A stretch of DNA of 64,000 nucleotides from Marinomonas alcarazii (GTDB taxonomy: Bacteria > Pseudomonadota > Gammaproteobacteria > Pseudomonadales > Marinomonadaceae): NCBI RefSeq assembly GCF_003208215.1, contig NZ_QKLW01000006.1:62001-126000 (forward strand). The letters run 5' to 3'. Shown here piece after piece: positions 18,049-26,140 of the stretch. Numbering within the stretch: position 1 is the first letter of the stretch; each line of letters begins with the position of its first letter. The position numbers were made by a program, and so were the translations under genes. The notes below the pieces were generated by a model. That model did no database searches and had not been told where the DNA came from. It saw only the letters and a list, made by a program, of their open reading frames with translations.

Positions 18049-19140
18049 ATGAAACGCAATGTATTGAGTATATTGATCGCTGGTGCAGCGTCTAGTTTTG
18101 CTGTTAGTAGCTACGCTGAAGATGTTTTAAACGTTTATAACTGGTCGGATTATATGGCGCCAGGTGCTTTGGAGCAGTTTACTAAGGAAACGGGCATCAA
18201 GGTGAATTACGACGTTTATGACAGCAACGAAGTGTTGGAAGCAAAACTCATGGCTGGTGGTTCTGGCTACGACGTGGTTATGCCATCTAACTCATTCTTC
18301 GAGCGACAGGTTAAAGCAGGCGTGTATCAAGCCATCGACAAAAGTAAGCTGAGTAACTATGGCAACTTGGATCAAACATTGGCAAAGCAAATTGAAAAGC
18401 ACGATGCCGGTAATGTTCATAATATTCCTTATGCTTGGGGCACGATCGGTATTGGCTACAATACTAAAATGATTGAAGAGCGTTTGGGTACGGCGGATAT
18501 TGATTCTTGGGATATTTTATTTAATCCAAGTATTGCGGCTAAGTTGAACGACTGTGGTATTGCCGTGTTGGATTCTCCTGCAGAAGTGATGTCGGTTGTT
18601 AATAATTATCGTGGCGTGGATCCAAACTCCGAAGACAAAGATGCGTTAACGGAATCCGCAAAACTCCTGTCAGAGGCTCAGGATAACATTCGTTATTTCC
18701 ATTCCAGCAAATACATTTCCGATTTAGCTAACGGTGATGTGTGCGTGGCGATTGGTTACAACGGTGATATTTTGCAGTCGCAAAGCCGTGCTGAAGAAGC
18801 GGGTCAAGGCGTTGATATTAAGTTCGTGATCCCAAAAGAAGGCACCTTGGTGTGGTTTGATTTAATGGCAATTCCTGCTGACGCTCCCCATCCTGAAGCT
18901 GCCCACAAATTCATCGACTTTATTTTGAAAAAGGACATTGCCGCAGCGATTTCGAACTACGTTTTCTATGCGGTGCCCAACACGGCGGCGGCGCCATTGC
19001 TAGATGAAGAAGTGGCAACCAATAAAGGTGTGTACCCAACTCAGGAAATCAAAGAGAAACTGTTCGTACAAGTAGCCCACACTGCGCGCTTCGATCGTTT
19101 ATTGACACGTGCTTGGACTAACATCAAAACTGGGCGCTAA
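18049..19140 (+). CDS. potF: Polyamine ABC transporter substrate-binding protein (PotF-like), copy 2
   Basis: Putrescine/spermidine-binding periplasmic protein, 363 residues. ATG 18049 has GGGAG at 18036-18040 and opens a signal peptide (MKRNVLSILIAGAASSFAVSSYAE). The mature start VLNVYNWSDYMAPGALEQFTKETGIKVNYDVYDSNEVLEAKLMAGGSGYDVVMPS is diagnostic, as is the C-terminal RLLTRAWTNIKTGR. The tail is nearly the same as copy 1 (RLMVRLWTDIKTGR). It directly precedes potGHI, separated by a hairpin that should favour binding-protein mRNA. Confidence 0.92.
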   Translation: MKRNVLSILIAGAASSFAVSSYAEDVLNVYNWSDYMAPGALEQFTKETGIKVNYDVYDSNEVLEAKLMAGGSGYDVVMPSNSFFERQVKAGVYQAIDKSKLSNYGNLDQTLAKQIEKHDAGNVHNIPYAWGTIGIGYNTKMIEERLGTADIDSWDILFNPSIAAKLNDCGIAVLDSPAEVMSVVNNYRGVDPNSEDKDALTESAKLLSEAQDNIRYFHSSKYISDLANGDVCVAIGYNGDILQSQSRAEEAGQGVDIKFVIPKEGTLVWFDLMAIPADAPHPEAAHKFIDFILKKDIAAAISNYVFYAVPNTAAAPLLDEEVATNKGVYPTQEIKEKLFVQVAHTARFDRLLTRAWTNIKTGR

Positions 19141-19157
19141 GCAGCCATCTGTGCGTG

Positions 19158-19183
19158 AGTGACGTCGTTTCGGCGTCACTTTT
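19158..19183 (+). terminator. Attenuator hairpin between potF and potG
   Basis: AGTGACG (19158-19164) pairs with CGTCACT (19174-19180) and is followed by TTTTCTT. Partial termination here would set excess binding protein. Confidence 0.7.
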
Positions 19184-19197
19184 CTTGAATACTTACC

Positions 19198-20370
19198 ATG
19201 CTGACTGGTGCGTTTATGTCTGTATCTTCTGTTTCTCCTATTGTGACTTCGCAATCCATGCCAACTTGGCGTCAAAAAGACGCAGAGCCTTTTGTTCGCA
19301 TTGAACAAATTAATAAGGCGTTTGGAGACTTCACTGCTGTGAATAATGTCTCTTTGGATATTTATAAGAACGAACTGTTTTGTCTGCTGGGCGGATCTGG
19401 TTCGGGTAAAAGTACTTTGTTACGAATGTTAGCTGGGTTTGAATCCCCCACCTCGGGTCGAATTATCATCGACGGCGTGGACATGTCTCATGTGCCACCG
19501 TGGGAACGCCCAGTAAATATGATGTTTCAGTCCTATGCTTTGTTCCCTCATTTGACGGTTGAAGCGAACGTGGCGTTTGGTTTAAAGCGTGAGGGCTTGC
19601 CAAGCCGTGAAGTGAAGCAGCGCGTAGAGGATATTCTAGATATGGTGCAATTAGGGCACCTTGCTCGTCGCAAACCGCATATGTTATCTGGTGGCCAGCG
19701 TCAGCGTGTTGCATTGGCGCGTTCTTTGGTCAAGCGCCCTAAACTTCTTTTGCTGGATGAGCCCTTGGGGGCATTAGATAAAAAGTTACGCGAAGAAACA
19801 CAATTCGAATTAATGCGCTTACAAGACGAGCTTGGAATCACTTTTGTGGTGGTCACTCATGACCAAGAAGAGGCGATGACGTTAGCAACGCGCATTGGCG
19901 TTATGAACAACGGTGTCATCGTCCAAACTGCCGAACCCCATGAAGTGTATGAATACCCTAGTAATCGTTTTGTCGCTGAGTTCATCGGTAACGTGAATTT
20001 GTTTAACGGCATTGTGGTGTCGGATGAGCGTGATAGCGCTGCGATTCAATGTGATGATACCAATGGCCTTATTTACTTGGATCATGGCATTAGCTGCGCA
20101 CCTAACCAAGTGGTAAATGTCGCGATTCGCCCTGAAAAAATGCGTATCGCCCGAGAAGCATCTAGTGCTGAAAATAACTCCGCAGAAGGGGTTATTACGG
20201 AAGTGGCGTACATGGGGAGCCAGTCCATCTTCAAAGTGCGTTTGCTGTCAGGGAAAGAAGTGCGTATTACACAACCCAATTCCCATCGAGATACCGGGGA
20301 GCGTCTCACATGGGATGATCATGTTTACCTATCTTGGGATGCCGACAGCAGCGTGGTATTAACATCATGA
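19198..20370 (+). CDS. potG: Polyamine ABC transporter ATP-binding protein
   Basis: 390-residue ATPase of the putrescine/spermidine importer. Walker A LLGGSGSGKST, Q-loop MMFQSYALFPHLTVEANVAFGLK, signature LSGGQRQRVALARSL, Walker B LLLLDEPLGALDKKLR, switch VVTHDQEEAMTLA, then a C-terminal TOBE domain (about residues 290-385). The conserved part begins at FVRIEQINKAFGDF, so the first about 35 residues are unconserved and ATG 19216 is an alternative start. The stop overlaps the potH start (ATGA). Confidence 0.93.
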   Translation: MLTGAFMSVSSVSPIVTSQSMPTWRQKDAEPFVRIEQINKAFGDFTAVNNVSLDIYKNELFCLLGGSGSGKSTLLRMLAGFESPTSGRIIIDGVDMSHVPPWERPVNMMFQSYALFPHLTVEANVAFGLKREGLPSREVKQRVEDILDMVQLGHLARRKPHMLSGGQRQRVALARSLVKRPKLLLLDEPLGALDKKLREETQFELMRLQDELGITFVVVTHDQEEAMTLATRIGVMNNGVIVQTAEPHEVYEYPSNRFVAEFIGNVNLFNGIVVSDERDSAAIQCDDTNGLIYLDHGISCAPNQVVNVAIRPEKMRIAREASSAENNSAEGVITEVAYMGSQSIFKVRLLSGKEVRITQPNSHRDTGERLTWDDHVYLSWDADSSVVLTS

Positions 20371-21299
20371 TAAACGCACCGACCAATACAACACAGCCGA
20401 CGCTGCTGCAGCGTTTGCAAGCCATTCGTTTGGGGCGCTGGTTCGTTATCCTAATTCCAATGTTGTGGTTGGCTGCGTTCTTCTTTATCCCTTTTTTAGT
20501 GGTGTTTAAAATATCGCTTTCAGAGGCAATGATTGCGGTGCCGCCCTATTCGCCTTTATTGGAGTGGGATCCAAGTAGCGCTTACGCAACGTTAAAGATT
20601 ACCTTTGGCAACTATTTGTTTTTGTTCGAATCGCGTTTTTACTTAGACGCTTATTTAAGCTCTTTGCGCATTGCGGCGGTGTCGACTTTTTTCACTTTAA
20701 TTATCGGTTTTCCGATTGCTTATCTGATTGCCCGTAGTGGTCCGACTGCGCGTACGATATTGTTATCATTGGTCATTTTGCCTTTTTGGACATCATTCTT
20801 ATTGCGCGTCTATGCTTGGATGTCGTTGCTGAAAAAGAATGGTTTGGTCAACGATACATTGATGTCTTTAGGCTTGATTGATCAGCCATTACAAATCCTA
20901 CAAACGGATGTGGCGGTGTATATTGGTATTGTTTACACCTATTTGCCGTTTATGATCCTACCGCTTTATACCACGCTAGAAAAAATGGACATGAGCTTGA
21001 TTGAAGCCGCGAAAGACCTAGGCGCCAAGCCATGGAAAGCATTTTGCTTTGTCACTTTACCATTGGCAAAACCTGGCATCATCGCTGGCTGTTTGTTGGT
21101 ATTTATCCCCGCTGTCGGTGAGTTTGTCATACCCTCTTTATTGGGTGGCTCAGACACTTTGATGATTGGTCGAGTTTTATGGGATGAATTCTTCTTGAAT
21201 CGAGATTGGCCTTTAGCGTCTGCTGTGGCGATCATTATGCTGATTGTCTTGGTGGGCCCTATTATGTTTATGCGTAATGGCAACAAGGAGGCTCTGTAA
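20367..21299 (+). CDS. potH: Polyamine ABC transporter permease PotH
   Basis: 310-residue inner-membrane permease with about six membrane segments; ATG 20367 overlaps the potG stop by 4 bases. The family motif EAAKDLGAKPWKAFCFVTLPLAKPGIIAG (EAA loop) is clear, as are FVILIPMLWLAAFFFIPFLVVFKISLSE at the N-terminus and VGEFVIPSLLGGSDTLMIGRVLWDEFF near the C-terminus, all typical of PotH. It pairs with PotI. Confidence 0.93.
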   Translation: MINAPTNTTQPTLLQRLQAIRLGRWFVILIPMLWLAAFFFIPFLVVFKISLSEAMIAVPPYSPLLEWDPSSAYATLKITFGNYLFLFESRFYLDAYLSSLRIAAVSTFFTLIIGFPIAYLIARSGPTARTILLSLVILPFWTSFLLRVYAWMSLLKKNGLVNDTLMSLGLIDQPLQILQTDVAVYIGIVYTYLPFMILPLYTTLEKMDMSLIEAAKDLGAKPWKAFCFVTLPLAKPGIIAGCLLVFIPAVGEFVIPSLLGGSDTLMIGRVLWDEFFLNRDWPLASAVAIIMLIVLVGPIMFMRNGNKEAL

Positions 21300-22108
21300 T
21301 GAAAAATCATTCTTTAGCACTTAAGCTCAGTGCTGGCTTCGGCTTTTTGTTTTTGTACGCCCCCATTGTTGCTTTGATTATTTACAGCTTCAACGAATCT
21401 AAACTGGTGACCGTATGGGGTGGTTGGTCTCTCAAATGGTATGTGGAGCTGTTTCAGAATGAGCAGATTATGAACGCGGCTTGGGTCAGCTTAAAAATCG
21501 CCTTCATCAGTGCAACCCTGGCGTCAGTATTGGGGACTTTAGCGGGCTTTGTGTTGAGTCGAATGGGTAAATTCCGCGGCAAAACCATGATGGCTGGCTG
21601 GGTAACAGCGCCATTAGTGATGCCTGAGGTCATTACTGGCTTGTCGTTGTTACTGTTGTTTGTGGCGATGGAAAGTATGTTTGGTTGGCCCGCAGGTCGA
21701 GGCACGACCACCATTGTCATTGCGCACACGACCTTCTGTTTGGCGTACGTTGCTGTTGTCGTTCAATCGCGTTTGTCGTCGCTGGACGAGACGTTGGAAG
21801 AAGCTGCAATGGATTTAGGGGCTAAGCCCGTGTCGTTGTTTTTCCTGATTACTTTGCCATTGATTTCACCAGCGATATTATCAGGTTGGTTGTTGTCCTT
21901 TACGTTATCATTAGACGATTTGGTTATTGCTAGCTTTGTGTCTGGTCCTGGTAACTCCACTTTGCCTATGGTGATTTTCTCTAAAGTGAGACTGGGCGTT
22001 ACGCCAGAGATAAATGCGCTAGCGACCTTGATGATCTTGGTTGTCTCGATTGCCGTCATCGCTGCCATTTTTATCATGCGCCGCCAAAGTCGTTTTCAAA
22101 ATCCTTAA
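21299..22108 (+). CDS. potI: Polyamine ABC transporter permease PotI
   Basis: 269-residue permease with YAPIVALIIYSFNESKLVTVWGGWSLKWY at the N-terminus and the EAA loop EEAAMDLGAKPVSLFFLITLPLISPAILSG. SLDDLVIASFVSGPGNSTLPMVIFSKVRLGVTPEINALAT is characteristic of PotI/PotC. ATG 21299 overlaps the potH TAA by one base, so the two are translationally coupled. Confidence 0.93.
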   Translation: MKNHSLALKLSAGFGFLFLYAPIVALIIYSFNESKLVTVWGGWSLKWYVELFQNEQIMNAAWVSLKIAFISATLASVLGTLAGFVLSRMGKFRGKTMMAGWVTAPLVMPEVITGLSLLLLFVAMESMFGWPAGRGTTTIVIAHTTFCLAYVAVVVQSRLSSLDETLEEAAMDLGAKPVSLFFLITLPLISPAILSGWLLSFTLSLDDLVIASFVSGPGNSTLPMVIFSKVRLGVTPEINALATLMILVVSIAVIAAIFIMRRQSRFQNP

Positions 22109-22134
22109 CCGCTGTTTTTTGAGGTAAATAATTA

Positions 22135-22839
22135 ATGAAGATAGGAATTCTCGCTGCGGGCATTACACCTGATGAACTGCGCTCTAAGTACCCAACCTAT
22201 GCTGAAATGTTTGCTCAGCAGATTGCTATATTAGAGCCTGAGTTGTCGTTTGAGATATTTGACGTTCGTTTGGATGAGTTTCCAGACAGTACGGACACCT
22301 GTGATGCTTGGTTGATTACTGGCTCTAAAGCGGATGCGTATGCAGATGAGCCATGGATTCTTCGTTTATGTGAGTTTATACGTGAAGTGGATGCCAAGTG
22401 CCAAGTGTTGGTCGGTATTTGCTTTGGTCATCAAGTTATCGCCCGAGCGCTTGGTGGCCGCGTAGCTAAATATGATGGCGGTTGGGGTGTGGGGGTTCAT
22501 CATTACCAAATTGCAGATAATGTAAAAACGCCTTTAACTCAGAAAGACATCGCTTTTTGCGCTTTTCACCAAGACCAAGTATTAGAAAAACCCGAGAAAA
22601 TGACGAGCTTTTTGAGCAGTGATTTTTGTCAGCACGCGGGACTCATTTACGAAGATCGTATTTTGACTTTCCAGGGCCATCCTGAATTTTCCAAGGCTTA
22701 TGAGAACGAATTGATCGACTTATATGATGGTGTGACTCTCGCGCCTGATGTGGCTGCGAAAGCACGTCAGACGGTTGCTAATGAGTCGATAGACAATCAG
22801 CAGCTAATGGCTTGGGTGGGACAGTTTTTAAAAGGCTAA
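22135..22839 (+). CDS. Class I glutamine amidotransferase-like protein, candidate gamma-glutamyl-GABA hydrolase (PauD-like)
   Basis: 234-residue GATase1 domain standing alone. The nucleophile elbow is VGICFGHQVIARALGG (Cys near residue 99) and the histidine/glutamate of the triad is in FQGHPEFSKAY. No synthase domain is attached. It is last in the puuA-potFGHI operon, 26 bases after potI. The pathway needs a hydrolase that frees GABA from gamma-glutamyl-GABA, and no PuuD of the peptidase C26 type is visible elsewhere here. Pseudomonas PauD proteins are annotated as class I amidotransferases, so this role is a good inference. A general amidotransferase of the YfeJ type is the alternative. Confidence 0.72.
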   Translation: MKIGILAAGITPDELRSKYPTYAEMFAQQIAILEPELSFEIFDVRLDEFPDSTDTCDAWLITGSKADAYADEPWILRLCEFIREVDAKCQVLVGICFGHQVIARALGGRVAKYDGGWGVGVHHYQIADNVKTPLTQKDIAFCAFHQDQVLEKPEKMTSFLSSDFCQHAGLIYEDRILTFQGHPEFSKAYENELIDLYDGVTLAPDVAAKARQTVANESIDNQQLMAWVGQFLKG

Positions 22840-22848
22840 CGAACTGAC

Positions 22849-22888
22849 AGCAACTTGTTGGCAATTAATGGCTAATAAGTTGCTTTTT
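22849..22888 (+). terminator. Terminator at the end of the polyamine operon
   Basis: AGCAACTT (22849-22856) pairs with AAGTTGCT (22877-22884), followed by TTTTT. It overlaps the end of the convergent reductase gene. A related hairpin occurs at 24948-24989. Confidence 0.6.
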
Positions 22889-23608
22889 CTTAGTGTTTTT
22901 TGTGCGCAGCCTTGGGCAATTCGCACAAAGTTTTCCGTCGTCGCGGCGAAAGTGCAAACAGCAAGTGTGACGCACAAAAACCGGAGCATCGGTTTCTTGC
23001 AGGTGTAGCCCTGCGAGCGGTTTTAACGGTAAATTCATCGCTTCTGCCCAATCGCGAAAATCCTGCTCAAGATCGAATTTTTGTTCAATGGGGAGCCTGT
23101 TGCCGATGGCTATTAATGCACTCATTAATTGATCTGCCAGCAAGCCTCTATAAAGTGCAGGTTGTCCACCAAAAGCACCTACATGTGCGTTGGCAAACGA
23201 TTGGAAAAGAGCATTGAGTTGCTGACAAACACAGCTGATAAGAAACTCGTGATTGCCTTCATGCCAAATCCCATCAGGTAAACAATACCCCGCGATCATC
23301 TCGCCGCTTTGCTTTTGTTCTAAGTCTTGTAAACGCTGAGGTATGGCTTTGAGTTGATAGACGCAAATCATCGCCAAATAAACTGGTTGCCAACAAACCA
23401 ATCCCCAACTCCTTACCCGCCAATAAGGCGCGCCTGTTTCTGGGTGTGCTTCTTGTAATTTGTTATGCAACACACGTAATGCTTGTTCTGGGTTTTTGGC
23501 GGACAGGTTTGCGGTGTTTGGCTTTTCATCTGAGCCGCCTTCTTCTCCGTCTAATGCAGGAATGTAAGATCTTGCTGTGTTGAAAAGACGATCTATAAGT
23601 CTTTCCAT
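22865..23608 (-). CDS. Siderophore ferric-iron reductase, FhuF-like 2Fe-2S protein
   Basis: 247 residues; probably reduces Fe(III) in imported siderophores in the cytosol to release iron. The C-terminal cluster motif is CCLHFRRDDGKLCANC: Cys 216, 217, 228 and 231, the unusual Cys-Cys-x10-Cys-x2-Cys spacing of FhuF-type [2Fe-2S] proteins. The N-terminal part is divergent from E. coli FhuF, as in the marine siderophore-reductase subfamily. ATG 23608 has GGAGGTAAGGA upstream. A good Fur box lies 55 bases upstream, supporting iron-regulated expression. Neither siderophore synthesis nor receptor genes are adjacent. Confidence 0.8.
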   Translation of the reverse strand: MERLIDRLFNTARSYIPALDGEEGGSDEKPNTANLSAKNPEQALRVLHNKLQEAHPETGAPYWRVRSWGLVCWQPVYLAMICVYQLKAIPQRLQDLEQKQSGEMIAGYCLPDGIWHEGNHEFLISCVCQQLNALFQSFANAHVGAFGGQPALYRGLLADQLMSALIAIGNRLPIEQKFDLEQDFRDWAEAMNLPLKPLAGLHLQETDAPVFVRHTCCLHFRRDDGKLCANCPRLRTKNTKKKQLISH

Positions 23609-23662
23609 ATTTCCTTACCTCCAAGTTGCGTCATGAGAAAGCCAAAAGTCATGGCTATTTTA

Positions 23663-23681
23663 CATAATAATAACCATTATC
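23663..23681 (-). promoter_or_regulatory. Fur box upstream of the siderophore-iron reductase gene
   Basis: On the minus strand GATAATGGTTATTATTATG matches the 19-bp Fur consensus GATAATGATAATCATTATC at 15 of 19 positions. It is 55 bases from the start codon and may also reach the divergent MFS gene. Confidence 0.7.
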
Positions 23682-23808
23682 ATCTAATTATTTTTTAAAC
23701 TACGTGTTGAAGATTGTTACCCGCCTAGACATAAGTGCCTATTAATTAATCAGGTTGCATGATTAAATCCGGATTTACTTTATAAACTAGACAAATGGAT
23801 ACTGCTCG

Positions 23809-24939
23809 ATGAAGGAATTAACTCGAACTGCGCTGTACTGCGCCATGTTTATTGCCGTTGGTGCGGTTGCAGGTATATTGGGTCCCAGTCTAATTTATTT
23901 AGCGGATCTCATTGATGCCTCCGTGGCGGAAATCTCCATCGTGTTTAGCGCCCGAGCAATCGGCAACATTTTTGGTGCTCTATTGGCGGGTAGAATGTTC
24001 GACCGTTGGCAAGGTCATCATTACCTGATTGTGATGTTGCTGTGTATGGTTGCTGGATTGGTGATGGTGCCCTTCTCGACCAGCTTATCGATGCTGGTGG
24101 TGTTATTCTTTTTGCTTGGGGCTACGGAAGTGTCGGCTAACGCAGGCGGCAACATGATGATGTTGTGGCTGCATAAAGAGAAAGTTGGCTCTTACGTTAC
24201 GATTTTGCATTTATGTCACAGTGCTGGTTGCATGCTGGCGCCTCTGATTCTTGTCTTCGCGCAATGGACTGGTCATGGCTACGGTGCCGGCTATTGGCTG
24301 GTGGCCTTGTATGCGGTTCTGTTGCCTATTTTCCTGTGGCGACAACCTAGCCCGACTTTTGAAGTAAAGGCCAGTGAGACGGTTCCAGCGACAAAGCAAA
24401 AAGCCAGTTTTTTAGCGTTTTTGGTGGTTATTTTTTTGTATGTCGGATTTGAAATTAGCATTGCGGGTTGGATCAGTACTTATGCGGTTTTGTCAGGAGA
24501 AGATCAAAACACCGCCGCGATTCTCGTGACTTGGTTCTTTGTGAGTTTATCCCTTGGTCGTTTGATCTCTGTGTTTTTGTTGCGCTGGATTGCCCCAAGA
24601 CAGGGCATTTATGGTTTGCTGACGCTGAGCTGTACGGGGTGTCTGGCGATGGTAGTATCCGATGCGCCGCTGGTGCTGATTGCCTTGTGGTTGGGCTTGG
24701 GTTGCTCAGCCTTTTTCCCTATGTTGTTTTCGTATGCGAATAACATCATGGCACTTAACGGTAAACGCACAGGTTATGTCTTTGTGTGTTGTGGTTTTGG
24801 TGCCTTGTTTGCTCCCTCTTTGGCTGGGGTCATTATTGATGCTTTTAGCGCCAAAGCCTTTCCATATCTGCTATTGATTTTGGCCTTGTTAATATCGTTG
24901 AGCTGGCACAGATTAGCAGGCATGACACGAGACACCTAG
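23809..24939 (+). CDS. MFS transporter
   Basis: 376-residue major facilitator with about 12 hydrophobic segments. The loop 2-3 motif is seen as GALLAGRMFDRWQGH, and SANAGGNMMMLWL and LHLCHSAGCMLAPL resemble the FucP/sugar-type branch. Substrate unknown. It is divergent from the Fur-controlled reductase, sharing a 200-base promoter region, so an iron-linked role (siderophore or citrate transfer) is possible but not shown. The ribosome site before ATG 23809 is weak. Confidence 0.8.
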   Translation: MKELTRTALYCAMFIAVGAVAGILGPSLIYLADLIDASVAEISIVFSARAIGNIFGALLAGRMFDRWQGHHYLIVMLLCMVAGLVMVPFSTSLSMLVVLFFLLGATEVSANAGGNMMMLWLHKEKVGSYVTILHLCHSAGCMLAPLILVFAQWTGHGYGAGYWLVALYAVLLPIFLWRQPSPTFEVKASETVPATKQKASFLAFLVVIFLYVGFEISIAGWISTYAVLSGEDQNTAAILVTWFFVSLSLGRLISVFLLRWIAPRQGIYGLLTLSCTGCLAMVVSDAPLVLIALWLGLGCSAFFPMLFSYANNIMALNGKRTGYVFVCCGFGALFAPSLAGVIIDAFSAKAFPYLLLILALLISLSWHRLAGMTRDT

Positions 24940-24947
24940 TTTTTATC

Positions 24948-24989
24948 TGAAGCAACTTGGTAGTAACCACTCACTAACAAGTTGCTTCA
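24948..24989. repeat. Inverted repeat after the MFS gene, related to the hairpin at 22849
   Basis: TGAAGCAACTTG (24948-24959) and CAAGTTGCTTCA (24978-24989) form a perfect 12-bp stem with an 18-base loop. There is no clear T run on either strand. The AGCAACTT arm recurs at 22849-22884 on the other side of the reductase/MFS pair. Confidence 0.6.
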
Positions 24990-25014
24990 GCTAGACTATG
25001 GTCGCTTGATTCAA

Positions 25015-25572
25015 TTAGCTGTATTTGTGTAGCGTCGCGATGGTGAAGGCCGCAAGGTCTGTATAAACGCTGAAAGGGAAATCTATCGTCTTGTACTGCG
25101 TTTCACGGCCTTTTCCGGTTAAAACCAATACTGGTGAACAGCCGCGTGCATTTCCCGCCTGAAGGTCTCTGAGAGAGTCTCCGACCATAATAGCTGGGTG
25201 CTCCTCGAAGGATAAGCCTAGCTCAGCCTCAATGTTTTCAATCATGCCGCTTTTTGGCTTACGACATTGGCAGTTATCGTCTGGGCCGTGTGGACAATAT
25301 TGAATGCCATCGATTTTACCGCCCTCTGCTGCCACCAATGCTGTCATCTTATTATGCATTGCTTGCAGTGTTGTTTCGTCATAGTAACCGCGCGCAATCC
25401 CTGATTGGTTGGTAACGACAAAGATTTTAAAGCCTGCTTTAGACAATGCTGATATGGATTTTATGCTGCCTGGGATGGGCTGCCATTCATCGACGGATTT
25501 TACATAAGCGTCTGAGTCTTGGTTAATGACGCCGTCTCGGTCTAATAGAATAATAGGTTTAATTTGCGCCAT
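25015..25572 (-). CDS. gmhB: D-glycero-beta-D-manno-heptose-1,7-bisphosphate 7-phosphatase
   Basis: HAD-superfamily phosphatase of ADP-heptose synthesis for LPS inner core, 185 residues (E. coli 191). HAD motif I is LLDRDGVINQD, motif II VVTNQSGIARG, and motif IV VGDSLRDLQAG. The structural zinc ligands are CPHGPDDNCQCRKPKSGM, unique to GmhB. The ribosome site before ATG 25572 is weak. Confidence 0.93.
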   Translation of the reverse strand: MAQIKPIILLDRDGVINQDSDAYVKSVDEWQPIPGSIKSISALSKAGFKIFVVTNQSGIARGYYDETTLQAMHNKMTALVAAEGGKIDGIQYCPHGPDDNCQCRKPKSGMIENIEAELGLSFEEHPAIMVGDSLRDLQAGNARGCSPVLVLTGKGRETQYKTIDFPFSVYTDLAAFTIATLHKYS

Positions 25573-25642
25573 GGAAAGATGCTCTGTTTAGTGAGTGAAG
25601 AAGTTTGATTTGCCCATAGTATTTGGCGTTATGTATCGCTGT

Positions 25643-26116
25643 CTATTTGCTTTCACCAATGGCAGCGAAAGAAGCATTACGACAAGCTAAGCTTAGATCC
25701 TTGGGTGCAAGACCTATGTCTAAGCCTCGTTGTCCGCCGCTCACATAGACTTTTTCGAAGGCTTGGGCGCTTTCATCAATACAGGTGATTAGACTTTTCT
25801 TTTGCCCAATTGGGCTGATGCCGCCAACTAAATAGCCAGTAAGTCGTTCGGCATCTTTGGTGTCGGCCATGCGCAGCTTTTTTACGCCCAAGGCACTGGC
25901 TGCTCGTTTCAAATTCAATGTACCTGTTACTGGCACAATGGTGACGAAGGTGTTTTTTTCGTCGGTGACTAACAATGTTTTAAAGACGCAAGCTGGATCT
26001 AGGTTTAACTTTTGAGCGGCTTCTTCGCCAAAGTTTGAGCAACTACTGTCGTGTTCATATTCATGAATACTAAACGCAACTTTCAGCTTTTTAAGCTGGT
26101 TGATAGCGGGTGTCAA
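25643..26116 (-). CDS. ybaK: Cys-tRNA(Pro)/Cys-tRNA(Cys) deacylase YbaK
   Basis: 157-residue trans-editing enzyme that hydrolyses Cys mischarged on tRNA(Pro). Landmarks: HEYEHDSSCSNFGEEAAQKL, DPACVFKTLLV (catalytic lysine), LNLKRAASALGVKKLRMAD and GYLVGGISPIGQKKSL. The start is TTG 26116, preceded by GAGAGG at a good distance; no ATG is suitably placed. It is 24 bases from the trkH stop on the same strand. Confidence 0.9.
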   Translation of the reverse strand: MTPAINQLKKLKVAFSIHEYEHDSSCSNFGEEAAQKLNLDPACVFKTLLVTDEKNTFVTIVPVTGTLNLKRAASALGVKKLRMADTKDAERLTGYLVGGISPIGQKKSLITCIDESAQAFEKVYVSGGQRGLDIGLAPKDLSLACRNASFAAIGESK

Positions 26117-26140
26117 AGCTTGCCTCTCTTTCTTATGGTT

